This document shows, piece after piece, positions 50,635 through 59,225 of a DNA stretch of 64,000 bases. This DNA is from an uncultured Collinsella sp. (GTDB taxonomy: Bacteria; Actinomycetota; Coriobacteriia; Coriobacteriales; Coriobacteriaceae): positions 21,131-85,130 of the forward strand of contig CAAEMX010000052.1 in NCBI GenBank assembly GCA_900757185.1, given 5' to 3'. Below the pieces are notes generated by a model. It was not told where the DNA came from, did not search any database, and saw only the letters and a list, made by a program, of their open reading frames with translations. Position 1 is the first letter of the stretch. Every line of letters starts with the position of its first letter. A program made the translations under genes and the position numbers.

Positions 50635-51357
50635 TTAAGCCTGAGTCTTAGCCCAAGTCTTGGCCTGCTCAAGGGCGTTGTTGGCCGCATCGGCCTTGTC
50701 GCCCTTCTGATCAGCGCCGAAAATGTAGCAGGAGACTGTCATAGCGGGATTCTGAACAACATCCGTGCTGTTCAGCGTATTCGGAATACTCACCGTGCTG
50801 AACAGCTCGCCGGTATAGGCTGCCTTTCCGTCGGAAGGGGCAAGCACAGCCGGAGCGTTGGTGGTATTGGTGTACACGAACAGACCACTCACGTACTGGC
50901 CTTCAGTGCCGTTAGTCTTAGCCTTGCCGGTAAAGTCCCCATCAACTTTCCTCCATCCATTGCCGATAGAGAAGTATGGAGTCTTGGCAAGTGCGCCATC
51001 TTCATTTTTCACAATGGCGTTTTTCACATAGATAAACACATAAGAAGAATCAGAATCTTTGCCGATGCCCACGTTAGGATTCTTTTTGATTTCAGTGCCA
51101 GGGATCATCTTCGACTTATCAGTCCAATTGGTCTCGAACAGATAACCATCCACTGAGGGGTTCGTGGGATCAGCGCCGGGCTTGTTCGGCTGGTCAGGGT
51201 CGGGCTTCACTTCAGGCTTGTCAATGCTGCCGACCGTGAACTCATTCACCTTGGTTTGGGTCGCCGACAGCCATGCATACGTTCCCACGCCGGCAGCCAG
51301 CACCAACAGCAACAGGGCGGCAATGATGCCGTAGCGCTTTTTCTTCTTGTTTTCCAT
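50635..51357 (-). CDS. TasA/camelysin-like protein 1 (SipW-type signal)
   Basis: A 240-residue secreted protein. Signal region KKKKRYGIIAALLLLVLAAG is followed by TYAWLSATQTKVNEFTVGSI, a clear SipW-dependent signal. A short Pro/Asp/Lys-rich spacer (residues 47-68) precedes the beta domain with YVFIYVKNAIVKN and GLFVYTNTTNAPAVLAPSD. Second gene of the operon, 70 bases after sipW. Expected to be cleaved by the adjacent peptidase and to form fibres or a surface layer. Confidence 0.82.
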   Translation of the reverse strand: MENKKKKRYGIIAALLLLVLAAGVGTYAWLSATQTKVNEFTVGSIDKPEVKPDPDQPNKPGADPTNPSVDGYLFETNWTDKSKMIPGTEIKKNPNVGIGKDSDSSYVFIYVKNAIVKNEDGALAKTPYFSIGNGWRKVDGDFTGKAKTNGTEGQYVSGLFVYTNTTNAPAVLAPSDGKAAYTGELFSTVSIPNTLNSTDVVQNPAMTVSCYIFGADQKGDKADAANNALEQAKTWAKTQA

Positions 51358-51427
51358 CGTTCTCTTCCTTTCGAGAATCGTTTTCCCCGGCAACGGCCCC
51401 TACCGCCGCCGACGCTTTTCCCTGCCG

Positions 51428-51985
51428 CTATGAACGCCGCTCCCTCGCATGCACGCGGGTATGCTTGCCCGCAGGCTCGTCGGGAACCATCCGATCGAGC
51501 ACTATCGACGCCGCGATCAGCAGCGCCAGAACGGCCACCACAACAAGCAAACCGGGCATCGTCGTGCAATATGCGTTGACGAAGCCCAGGTAAGGGACAC
51601 AAAAAGAAACAGTGCCGATAACACTCGAAAAAGGCGTCTGCTCGGCATCGTGCATGATGCTTCCGTCTGCATTTTTGTTCGCAATTCCCTGCGTGCCGAT
51701 CATCTGCGCCACAGGGTCGATCTCGTACACCTGGTGCGTCACCACGGCACCGTCCGATCGGTAAAAGGTTGCTTTGTCGCCCACGGCAATATCCGTTGGC
51801 TCAACCTGGCGGACAAACACCATGGAGCCAACGGGAAGCTCGGGTTCCATAGAGCCCGAAAGCACAGCAAAGGGCATGTATCCAAATGCGCGAGGCACAA
51901 AAGAAACGACGGCAAGGGCTATGACAAGCGCGAACGCCAAGCTACTCAAAAGTGCAATAAATCGTTTTAGTCTACGCGCAGCCAA
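51428..51985 (-). CDS. sipW: SipW-type signal peptidase I
   Basis: A 185-residue membrane peptidase of the archaeal/ER-like S26B group. Catalytic Ser45 is in LSGSMEPELPVGS, and His84 in VVTHQV replaces the usual Lys, as in SipW. Helices lie at about 10-30 and 145-165. In Bacillus SipW processes TasA and TapA; here three TasA-like substrates follow in the same operon. The start is TTG at 51985; AAGGGGG lies 13 bases upstream, rather far, and no better in-frame start is seen. First gene of the operon. Confidence 0.9.
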   Translation of the reverse strand: MAARRLKRFIALLSSLAFALVIALAVVSFVPRAFGYMPFAVLSGSMEPELPVGSMVFVRQVEPTDIAVGDKATFYRSDGAVVTHQVYEIDPVAQMIGTQGIANKNADGSIMHDAEQTPFSSVIGTVSFCVPYLGFVNAYCTTMPGLLVVVAVLALLIAASIVLDRMVPDEPAGKHTRVHARERRS

Positions 51986-52111
51986 AGTGATAATTCATCC
52001 CCCTTGAGGCCCTATTCGACCCATCCAAAGGTCAGCAAGTTTCAACAGGAACCGCAAGGCGCTTGAAAAGTGAGTCCGAAATAAGCCAATTTGGAATCTT
52101 TTCGTAATAAA

Positions 52112-52172
52112 AACATAGCGATGTGCTACACATTTTTCAATGTTTTGTCGCCAAATGCTACCTATTTTGGCG
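52112..52172 (-). promoter_or_regulatory. Promoter region of the sipW surface operon
   Basis: On the minus strand TTGAAA (52,135-52,140) and TATGTT (52,112-52,117) are exactly 17 bases apart. The spacer contains the dyad ATGTGTAGCACAT. A second dyad, CGCCAAA-N10-TTTGGCG (52,149-52,172), lies just upstream of the -35 box, where an activator would sit. This leaves a leader of about 120 bases before sipW. The area is clearly more AT-rich than the rest of the window. Confidence 0.65.
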
Positions 52173-52283
52173 TAAGTGGTCATTTATCACCAAATTAGTC
52201 TGTTTTATCCAATATCTGTGACTAACCCCCTACGCAACTTCCCCATAGAGGAATCGATTTTTTGCGAAACTAAAATAATGGTA

Positions 52284-52293
52284 CCCCCCCCCC
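52284..52293. repeat. Run of ten C residues
   Basis: An uninterrupted C10 tract about 145 bases upstream of the sipW promoter and 300 from the sipW start. Homopolymers of this length are prone to slippage. Nothing else is recognisable between 52,173 and 52,388. Confidence 0.8.
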
Positions 52294-52388
52294 ACATTAA
52301 AAATAATTGCTGGAAGTGCCATTTATTTCCGACCCCTTTTACTGGAGTTTTATGACAGCCCCATCTAGTTCGCAGCCCATAACCCTCT

Positions 52389-52650
52389 GAAAACCGTGTC
52401 CCAGAATTCGCTTGCGAAATGGGATGCGGTTTCCGCTTGTGGCCCCGCTGGGAAGCCACATCCCGCTTCGATCACAAATTCCGGATCGCACTTTCCGCCA
52501 AGACCCTCAACCGGAAACGGCATCCCATTTCTCGGCCGAAAACTGGGATGCGGTTTCCACAGAGCCCCTCAACGGGAAACCGCATCCCATTCCAAAGGCA
52601 AATTCCGGGACGCAGCTTCCGCAACCCCACCCATCCGGAAATCCCATCCC
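52389..52650. repeat. Array of four and a half 62-bp hairpin repeats
   Basis: The motif GGGATGCGGTTTCC begins at 52,421, 52,483, 52,545 and 52,607, exactly 62 bases apart, with changes in units 2 and 4. Its complement GGAAACCGCATCCC alternates with it at 52,450, 52,513, 52,574 and 52,637, and a further half unit stands at 52,389. Each unit forms a 13-14-bp hairpin with a 15-base loop followed by about 18 bases ending CAAATTCC in two units. It is not a CRISPR array: the repeats are palindromic pairs, not identical repeats with unique spacers. Confidence 0.88.
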
Positions 52651-52724
52651 ACTCCGCACATATCCGGGCATAGAACAATCAGCTTATTAGGCCTTCCATC
52701 AATAAAGGGGCGCCCTCGTGTCAC

Positions 52725-52756
52725 GAAAAAAGCCTCGAGAACTTCGAGGCTTTCAC
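52725..52756 (-). terminator. Intrinsic terminator of the flavodoxin gene
   Basis: On the minus strand AAAGCCTCGAAG and CTCGAGGCTTTTTT form a stem with a T-run, 40 bases after the flavodoxin stop. Confidence 0.85.
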
Positions 52757-52795
52757 ATTTGTATTGTTTTGCACGAAGGACCACGAACGGCGAAG

Positions 52796-53347
52796 CTACT
52801 CTCCCAGCACGGCCTTCTTGGCGGCTGCAGCCATGTTGTCCAGGTCTTCCTTGGTGGGATGGTCCTTCGCGGCAACCCAGTTGTCGAGCAGCATCTTAAA
52901 TCGGGCGTTGTCGGGATCTTGCTCGAGCATGGCCTCGTAGCGCTGCTTGACCGCGGGGCCCATCTTGCCCTGGCACATCGCCCAACCTGCAAGCTCGGCA
53001 TCCTCAGCCAAATTGGAAGTTACGCGATCAATAATCTGCTGGTAATAGCTCTGGTCGGCCCCAAAGCCGCAGGTGCCAAACAGGAAGACGCGCTTGCCGT
53101 GCAAGGCGGAGAGCAACGACGCGACCGAAGGCGTGCACGCGCCCTTGTCGCACCAAAAACCGACGAGCACCGTGTCGGCCGCGCAGGCGCCCTGCGCCTC
53201 GAGCGCAACCTGATCTGCGTCCGCATCGTCGCTCAACGCCGCGGCATGGACAAACTCAACGCCCGCAGCCTGCAGAGCGCGCTTGATCGCACCCGAAACC
53301 ATCCTGGTATTACCGCTCTTGCTGTTAACCACCAAAGAGCACGTCAT
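52796..53347 (-). CDS. Flavodoxin family protein
   Basis: About 183 residues. The N-terminal SKSGNT is the FMN phosphate loop, followed by an alpha/beta fold with VLVGFWCDKGACTPSVASLLSALHGKRVFLFGTCGFG. The C-terminal 60 residues form an added helical part (KQRYEAMLEQDPDNARFKMLLDNWVAA) seen in flavodoxin-like proteins of gut anaerobes. It probably carries electrons between flavoenzymes. ATG at 53347 and GTG at 53353 are both possible starts. Single gene with its own terminator. Confidence 0.87.
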   Translation of the reverse strand: MTCSLVVNSKSGNTRMVSGAIKRALQAAGVEFVHAAALSDDADADQVALEAQGACAADTVLVGFWCDKGACTPSVASLLSALHGKRVFLFGTCGFGADQSYYQQIIDRVTSNLAEDAELAGWAMCQGKMGPAVKQRYEAMLEQDPDNARFKMLLDNWVAAKDHPTKEDLDNMAAAAKKAVLGE

Positions 53348-53520
53348 AGTCACGTTGCCTCGTTTCCCCCAAAACTAAAGCCACTAATGCAATTTATTAG
53401 ATGAATATCTTAGTACTAACGTGACAGATGTAAACCACCGTCTGTCGATTGGCGACGCAGACGACATCTTTGGACAGATTTCGAACAGTATGTACTTCGG
53501 ATTGAAACCGCCGCAGAACG

Positions 53521-53641
53521 TTTCACGAATGGCCGAAAAACTGTTTCACAAAACGCCGTCAAATTGTTTCACATAATATCGTCAATTTGTTTCACGAAAT
53601 ACCATCAAATTGTGTCATGGTTTTTCGTCAAAATGTTTTAC
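53521..53641. repeat. Six direct repeats with 23-bp period (iterons)
   Basis: TTTCAC or a close variant (TGTCAT, TTTTAC) begins at 53,521, 53,544, 53,567, 53,590, 53,613 and 53,636, exactly 23 bases apart. The fuller unit is CGTCAAATTGTTTCACNNAAT. The array ends at the promoter of the following ATPase gene; TATAAA is at 53,657-53,662. The repeats are AT-rich compared with the genome. A periodic array like this is typical of cooperative binding sites. Confidence 0.88.
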
Positions 53642-53694
53642 GCGCTGGTAAGATGCTATAAAACAAAATGTTTCTTTGAATGGCGGGAAGTACG

Positions 53695-54960
53695 ATGACT
53701 AGGTATATGAGTAGATGTATCGATCGCTCAATCGAACGCGATCTTAGCATTTTTGGTGCCGTGCTCATTCAGGGACCGAAGTGGTGCGGAAAGACGACTA
53801 CGGCCCAGCGATTCGCTGAATCATCGCTGTCTCTCTCCGACCCTGCCGGAGACTTTGCCGCACTGCAGCTTGCCAGGATCGACCCAGCTCAAGCAATAGT
53901 CGGCGCAACGCCGAGACTCATCGATGAGTGGCCGGAAGAGCCAAAACTGTGGGACGCAATACGATTCGAATGCGATCGTCGGACCGGTGAGCCAGGGCAG
54001 TTTTTGCTTACGGGGTCAGCAACGCCAAACGACGCCGACCAACCGATGCACAGCGGCATCGGGCGCATATCACGCTTGCGCATGGAAACAATGGCTCTGG
54101 CCGAACTCGGGGTTTCCTCAGGGGCGGTCTCGCTCAAATCACTGCTTAACGGATGCCCCATCAAAGCGGCACTTGGATCCATCAACGGCATCGCCGATAT
54201 CGCCGATTTGCTATGTCGTGGTGGTTGGCCTCAGGCGGTTGGCAAGACGACTGCCGATGCAATGCGTATATCCGCTGCTTACATCGACGGTGTCTGCGAA
54301 TCGGATGTTTCGAAGGTTGACGGCGTGAAGCGTGACCCAGAGAAAGTCAGGGCTCTTCTGTCTTCGCTTGCGCGCAACGAATCCACTCTTGCCGGCGAAA
54401 AGTCTCTTGAGAAAGACCTCGGCGGTGAGGTATCGAGAAGTACGCTGCGGCGCTATACGGATGCCTTGCGCAGAATACACATCATCGATGATATCCCGGC
54501 TTGGCATCCGGCGCTCAGGTCTCCGGTAAAGCTGCGGCAAAGTGCAAAAAGGCACCTCGCCGACCCTTCGCTTGCCGTCGCACTGCTCGGAGCAAATCCG
54601 GAGTCATTGGCATCCGACCCGAAGACGCTGGGACTGCTCTTCGAATCCCTCGTCCTGCACGACCTTAAGGTCTATGCAGCCGCAAATGACTCATCGGTGT
54701 CCCACTACCATGACGCCGACGATCTCGAGGTCGATGCCGTTATACACAGGCGCGATGGAACTTGGATTGCCGTGGAAATAAAACTCGGAAGTCCGCAGAT
54801 CCCCGAGGCATCTGCAAACCTGCTTCGACTCGAGCGCAAACTTGTCGAGCGTGGCGAGAGACCGCCCGCGGCCAAGCTCATCGTCATCGGGTTCGGCACG
54901 CCAGCCCATACAACGCCCGAGGGCATTATCGTTGCCCCCGTTGACACACTCGCGCCCTAG
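53695..54960 (+). CDS. AAA_14/DUF4143 ATPase with PD-(D/E)XK-like C-terminus (second)
   Basis: A 421-residue ATP-binding protein. Walker A GPKWCGKT is at 27-34 and the Walker B region is RLIDEWPEEPKLWDAIR; a sensor-like LLTGSATP follows. DUF4143 occupies the middle. Near the end LEVDAVIHRRDGTWIAVEIKLG has the D-x(n)-ExK pattern of a PD-(D/E)XK fold. Paralogous in layout to the gene at 15,145 but divergent in sequence, with different upstream repeats. ATG at 53695 has GGGAAG five bases upstream; an ATG at 53680 is less likely. Role unknown. Confidence 0.85.
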   Translation: MTRYMSRCIDRSIERDLSIFGAVLIQGPKWCGKTTTAQRFAESSLSLSDPAGDFAALQLARIDPAQAIVGATPRLIDEWPEEPKLWDAIRFECDRRTGEPGQFLLTGSATPNDADQPMHSGIGRISRLRMETMALAELGVSSGAVSLKSLLNGCPIKAALGSINGIADIADLLCRGGWPQAVGKTTADAMRISAAYIDGVCESDVSKVDGVKRDPEKVRALLSSLARNESTLAGEKSLEKDLGGEVSRSTLRRYTDALRRIHIIDDIPAWHPALRSPVKLRQSAKRHLADPSLAVALLGANPESLASDPKTLGLLFESLVLHDLKVYAAANDSSVSHYHDADDLEVDAVIHRRDGTWIAVEIKLGSPQIPEASANLLRLERKLVERGERPPAAKLIVIGFGTPAHTTPEGIIVAPVDTLAP

Positions 54961-54988
54961 CGCTGCATTACATGCCCCACGGGCTTGC

Positions 54989-56848
54989 TTACTGGGCGAA
55001 CTGGCTGCGGTAGAGCTCGGCGTAGAAGCCGCCTGCCGCTAGCAGCTCGTCGTGCGTGCCGCGCTCGATAATCTCGCCGTCGCGCATCACCAGAATGCAG
55101 TCGGCGTTGCGGATGGTGCTCAGGCGGTGCGCCACGACAAAGCTTGTGCGACCTGCCATGAGCTCGTCGAATGCCGCCTGAACCTGCAACTCGGTGCGGG
55201 TATCGATGCTCGAGGTCGCCTCGTCCAGCAGCAAGATAGCCGGGTCGGTGAGCATGACGCGCGCGATGCACAGCAGTTGTTTTTGACCCTGGCTAAACGT
55301 GCCGCCGTCCTCGCCGATTACCGTATCGTAGCCGCCTGGCAGCTGCACGATAAACTTGTGCGCATGCGCGCGCTTGGCGGCCTCGATAATCTGCTCGCGC
55401 GTGGCATCGGGACAACCGTAAGCGATGTTGTCCGCCACCGTGCCCTCGAACAGCCACGTGTCCTGCAGCACCATGCCAAAGGCACGGCGCAAGCTCGAGC
55501 GCGTGTAGTCGCGCGACGAGCGACCGTCCACCAAGACGCGCCCGGCATCGATATCGTAAAAGCGCAGCAGCAGGTTGATGAGCGTGGTTTTGCCGCAACC
55601 CGTGGGGCCAACCAGGGCAAAGCACATACCGGGCTTAGCCTCGATGCAAATATCCTGCAGCAGCTTGCGGTCGGGCACATAGCTAAAGTCCACGTGCTCA
55701 AAGCTCACCTCGCCCTGCGGGGCGTCAAGCTCCACGGCATCTGATGCATCGGGCTCTTGCTCGCGCGCATCGAGCAGCGCGAACATGCGGCGCGCCGAGG
55801 CGTACGCGGTCTGGATCTGCGTAATGACGTTGGTGACCTCGTTGAACGGCTTGGTGTACTGGTTGGCATAGGACAGGAAGATCTGCACGCCGCCCACCGT
55901 GAGCGCCGCCGGCACGCCCGTGATCACGCCCATGCAGCCGATCACAGCAACCACGGCGTAGATGATGTTGTTGATAAAGCGCGTACCGGGGTTGGAGAGC
56001 GAACCCATAAACTGCGCGCGCTCGCCCGCGGTGTAGAGCTCAGCGTTGAGGGCATCGAAGCGCTGCTGGGCGTTGGAACCATAGGCAAAGGCGTCGACAA
56101 GCTTTTGCTCGCCTACGTACTCCTCGATATGACCACCGAGCTGCCCTTGAATACGCTGCTGTGCCGTAAAGCTTTTGTTGGAGAGCTTGGCGATGGCGCC
56201 GGCTGCAAAAATGGAAAGCGGCGTGACGAGCACCACCACGAGCGTCATGGTCAGGTTAATGGAGAGCATAAACGCAAGCGTGCCCACGATGGTGATAACG
56301 CCGGTAAAGAGCTGCGTAAAGCCCTGCAGCAGACCGTCGCCGACCTGGTCGACGTCGTTGACCACGCGGCTCATGAGGTCGCCGTGGGCATGACTGTCGA
56401 TAAAGCTGAGCGGCATACGGCTGAGCTTGTCGCTCGCCTCCACGCGCATGTCACGCACCGTCTCGTAGGACAGACGGTTGACGCAGTAGCCCTGCAGCCA
56501 CTGAAAGGCCGCCGCGCCCACCACGACAATCGCGAGTTTGGTGACGAGCGGCAACAGCTCGTCAAAGTCCACCTGCCCGGCGACAACGATGAGGTCGATG
56601 CCCTCGCCGATGAGAATAGGTGTGTAGAGCTGCAAAATCACGGAGATGGCGGCGCTCACAAACGACGCCGCAAACGAAATGCGATGCGGACGGACGTAGC
56701 CCAGCAGGCGGCGGGTCACCGCGCTCACGGGGTAGCGCTCGGGGTCGCCGGGTTGACGCGGGCCGTCACCCAAGTCGTTGAGGCTATCGTTGCCGGACAC
56801 GTTAGCCGTCATCGTGGCGACCGAACCGGAAGAAGTATACGGATTCAT
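54989..56848 (-). CDS. Heterodimeric ABC exporter 2, catalytic subunit
   Basis: A 619-residue half-transporter. Residues 1-45 are a polar leader, then six membrane helices and an ATPase domain with Walker A GPTGCGKTT, signature FSQGQKQ and Walker B ILLLDEATSS, all intact. Its ATG lies directly before the partner stop (AAATG junction), so translation is coupled. Exports a drug, lipid or peptide; no regulator gene is adjacent. Confidence 0.93.
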   Translation of the reverse strand: MNPYTSSGSVATMTANVSGNDSLNDLGDGPRQPGDPERYPVSAVTRRLLGYVRPHRISFAASFVSAAISVILQLYTPILIGEGIDLIVVAGQVDFDELLPLVTKLAIVVVGAAAFQWLQGYCVNRLSYETVRDMRVEASDKLSRMPLSFIDSHAHGDLMSRVVNDVDQVGDGLLQGFTQLFTGVITIVGTLAFMLSINLTMTLVVVLVTPLSIFAAGAIAKLSNKSFTAQQRIQGQLGGHIEEYVGEQKLVDAFAYGSNAQQRFDALNAELYTAGERAQFMGSLSNPGTRFINNIIYAVVAVIGCMGVITGVPAALTVGGVQIFLSYANQYTKPFNEVTNVITQIQTAYASARRMFALLDAREQEPDASDAVELDAPQGEVSFEHVDFSYVPDRKLLQDICIEAKPGMCFALVGPTGCGKTTLINLLLRFYDIDAGRVLVDGRSSRDYTRSSLRRAFGMVLQDTWLFEGTVADNIAYGCPDATREQIIEAAKRAHAHKFIVQLPGGYDTVIGEDGGTFSQGQKQLLCIARVMLTDPAILLLDEATSSIDTRTELQVQAAFDELMAGRTSFVVAHRLSTIRNADCILVMRDGEIIERGTHDELLAAGGFYAELYRSQFAQ

Positions 56849-58720
56849 TTAGCAGCCCTCCTTTGCGCAAGTGAATGCCGGGGCAGCTGGGGCGGATGCG
56901 GGACTTGAAACGGACGCGGGCACCGCACTCCCCTGCTGGCCCTCGAGCTCCTCGCGACGAAGCTGCGACTGGCAAATCTCGCGATAGAGCTGGCAGCTTG
57001 CGTACAGCTCGTCATGCGTACCCAGGCCCGCGACCGAGCCGTGGTCGAGCACGCAGATCATGTCGACATCGCGCACGGTCGAGACGCGCTGGCTCACGAT
57101 CACCGTGGTCAGCGGGAGCCCGCCCGCGGCGGCACCGCGTACACTGCGCTCGCGGATGGCGTGGCGAAGCGCCGCGTCGGTCTTAAAGTCGAGCGCCGAG
57201 GCGGAGTCATCCATGATCAGAATCTGCGGCGAGCCCACCAGGGCACGCGCAATGGTCAGGCGCTGGCGCTGGCCACCACTAAAGTTCTTGCCGCCCGCCT
57301 CGACCGGGGCGTCGAGCCCCTGGGGCTTGTTGCGCACGAACTCGCTGGCCTGCGCCATATCGAGCGCTGCCCAGAGCTCCTCGTCGGTTGCCGCCTCGTC
57401 GCGCCAGGTCAGGTTGCTGCGGATCGTGCCGCTCACCAGCGACGCGCGTTGCGGGACGGTAGCGACCACATGGCGCAGTCGATCGAGCGGCCAGGCGCGC
57501 ACGTCGGAGCCCATCACGCTCACGCTGCCGGTGCTCGCATCGTACAGACGCGGGATAAGCGAGACGAGCGTGGACTTGCCGCTGCCCGTGCCGCCGATAA
57601 TGCCGAGTGTTTTGCCCAGCGGGAGTTCCAGCGTCACATCGTTGACAGCATTGGCCGCGCCGGCACCAAACGAGAAGCTCGCATGGTCAAAGCTCAGCGC
57701 GGGGGCCAGGGCGGCATTGCCCGTCGCGCTCGGCTCGGGCAGTGCGACCGGCTGATTGCCCTCGTCGGTAATGCTCGGCACGCAATTGAGCACCTCGTTG
57801 ATACGCGACGCGCTGGCGCTCGCCTTGGTAAAGACCACGACCAGGTTGGCGACGTACACGATGGAGGTCAGGGCCTGCGTCATGTAGTTCACAAACGCCA
57901 TGACCTGACCCTGCGTGAGCTCGCCCACGTTGACCTGGATGCCGCCCACCCACAGGATGGCGCACACGCCCAGGTTCATCACAAGAAACGTGACGGGGTT
58001 GAGAATCGACGAGAGCTTGCCCACCGCGATGGCAGTATTGGCCTGGTCATCGGCGGCTTGGGCAAAGCGCTCGCGCTCGTGATCTTCGCGCACAAACGCA
58101 CGGACCACGCGGGCGCCCGAAAGACCTTCGCGGCAAATGAGCGCAATGCGATCGAGCTTTGCCTGCAGCTGCTTGTAGTAGGGAATGCAGCGCGCCATGA
58201 CAAACCAAAACACCAGGCCGATGGCGGGCGTGCAAATCAAAAAGATCATGCCGAGCTTAAGGTCGATGGCAAGGGCCGCGACCATGGAGCCCACCGCCAG
58301 GAAAGGCCAGCGGATGAGCATACGCACGCCCAGCGCCACGGCGAGCTGCACCTGGTTGACGTCGTTGGTAATGCGCGTGATGAGCGACGGCGTGCCAAAG
58401 CGGTCGAGCTCGGCGTAGCTCAGCTTGTTGATGTGCTTGTAGAGTGCGCCGCGAATGTCAGTACCCATGCCCTGCGAGGTGAGCGCCGCCATCTTTTGGC
58501 AAACGAGCGTAAACGAGATGCCGATCACAGCCATGGCGGCGAGCACCATGCCGTAGTGAACGACAGCGTTCACATCGCGTGCGCCGATGCCCTTATCGAT
58601 CATCTGGGCAATCACCAGCGGCGTAAGCAGGTCAAAGATCACTTCGATCAACTTGCACGCAGGGCCGATCACCATATACCGGCGAAACTTACCACCAAAA
58701 CGCCTGAGCAGCTCAATCAT
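56849..58720 (-). CDS. Heterodimeric ABC exporter 2, subunit with degenerate ATP site
   Basis: A 623-residue half-transporter. Walker A GGTGSGKST is normal, the signature is FSGGQRQR, but Walker B is ILIMDDSAS, with Asp for the catalytic Glu. This marks the non-hydrolysing site of an asymmetric exporter. The last 40 residues are Ala/Pro/Ser-rich with two Cys. I start at the ATG at 58720 after GGGAG; the TTG at 58753 is in frame but has no ribosome site. Upstream region 58,754-58,949 has no recognisable gene. Confidence 0.92.
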   Translation of the reverse strand: MIELLRRFGGKFRRYMVIGPACKLIEVIFDLLTPLVIAQMIDKGIGARDVNAVVHYGMVLAAMAVIGISFTLVCQKMAALTSQGMGTDIRGALYKHINKLSYAELDRFGTPSLITRITNDVNQVQLAVALGVRMLIRWPFLAVGSMVAALAIDLKLGMIFLICTPAIGLVFWFVMARCIPYYKQLQAKLDRIALICREGLSGARVVRAFVREDHERERFAQAADDQANTAIAVGKLSSILNPVTFLVMNLGVCAILWVGGIQVNVGELTQGQVMAFVNYMTQALTSIVYVANLVVVFTKASASASRINEVLNCVPSITDEGNQPVALPEPSATGNAALAPALSFDHASFSFGAGAANAVNDVTLELPLGKTLGIIGGTGSGKSTLVSLIPRLYDASTGSVSVMGSDVRAWPLDRLRHVVATVPQRASLVSGTIRSNLTWRDEAATDEELWAALDMAQASEFVRNKPQGLDAPVEAGGKNFSGGQRQRLTIARALVGSPQILIMDDSASALDFKTDAALRHAIRERSVRGAAAGGLPLTTVIVSQRVSTVRDVDMICVLDHGSVAGLGTHDELYASCQLYREICQSQLRREELEGQQGSAVPASVSSPASAPAAPAFTCAKEGC

Positions 58721-58949
58721 AAAAAGGCGCTCCCTATCATCATCTCTCTTCAATCTGATTCATGATAGTACGGCGAACCCTGAAGATGCGTAAGCAACTC
58801 GTTACAGATGTTAAGGCGAAGTGAGCACGAAGGCTACCAGTGCCCAAGGCATGTATCCGCCGCTGTTTTGGCAAAGCCAGCGAGCAACACAAAGCAAGGG
58901 ATTAAGTTATCCGATAAACGCGACTTTACGGGTGATTTTTGGACGACGG

Positions 58950-59044
58950 GGCCCGGCCGGCGACGAGGTATTTGGTAGTCGAGCGATCCCGCAGGCGCAG
59001 CCGAGGACCAGCGAGACACCAAATACCTCGTCGCCGGCCGGGCC
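58950..59044. repeat. Perfect 27-bp hairpin downstream of the SRP RNA
   Basis: GGCCCGGCCGGCGACGAGG continues to TATTTGGT (58,950-58,976) and is perfectly complementary to 59,018-59,044. The loop is 41 bases. It follows the SRP RNA gene in its direction of transcription. No T-run. Confidence 0.85.
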
Positions 59045-59061
59045 ATGTCGCGGCACCAAAA

Positions 59062-59181
59062 AGCGCCCGTGCGCTCGATGGATCCGGATGCCCGACAGAG
59101 GCTCCTTATGGCTGCTTCCTTCCGGACCTGACCAGATTCGGAACATGTCGTCATCCGAACCCATCGAACGCGCTAGGCGCT
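59062..59181 (-). ncRNA. ffs: Signal recognition particle RNA (small bacterial type)
   Basis: The minus strand contains GGTCAGGTCCGGAAGGAAGC followed by AGCC, the universally conserved SRP helix 8 tetraloop region that binds Ffh. The flanks pair over a long distance: AGCGCC-TAGCGC-GTTCGATGG with CCATCGAGCGC-ACGGGCGCT, and TCGGATG with CATCCGGA. The RNA is about 120 bases. The closing stem is followed by TTTTT, so it also serves as terminator. The RNA and Ffh protein guide nascent membrane proteins to the translocon. Confidence 0.93.
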
Positions 59182-59187
59182 CGATAT

Positions 59188-59216
59188 ATCTTACCCGATC
59201 CCGCCCGCCAGAGCAA
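59188..59216 (-). promoter_or_regulatory. Promoter of the SRP RNA
   Basis: TTGCTC (59,211-59,216) and TAAGAT (59,188-59,193) on the minus strand, 17 bases apart. Transcription would start about six bases after the -10 box, at the predicted 5' end of the RNA. Confidence 0.85.
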
Positions 59217-59225
59217 GGTAGCTAA

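Noticed and set aside
52389..52650. Possible CRISPR array
   Set aside because: Spacing is regular, but the repeated units are palindromic half-sites in alternating orientation with diverged sequence, and no cas genes are present.
52796..53347. Assignment of the flavodoxin as BilS of the bilirubin reductase system
   Set aside because: It has a flavodoxin loop and a helical tail, but no bilR-like gene lies nearby and the similarity could not be tested.
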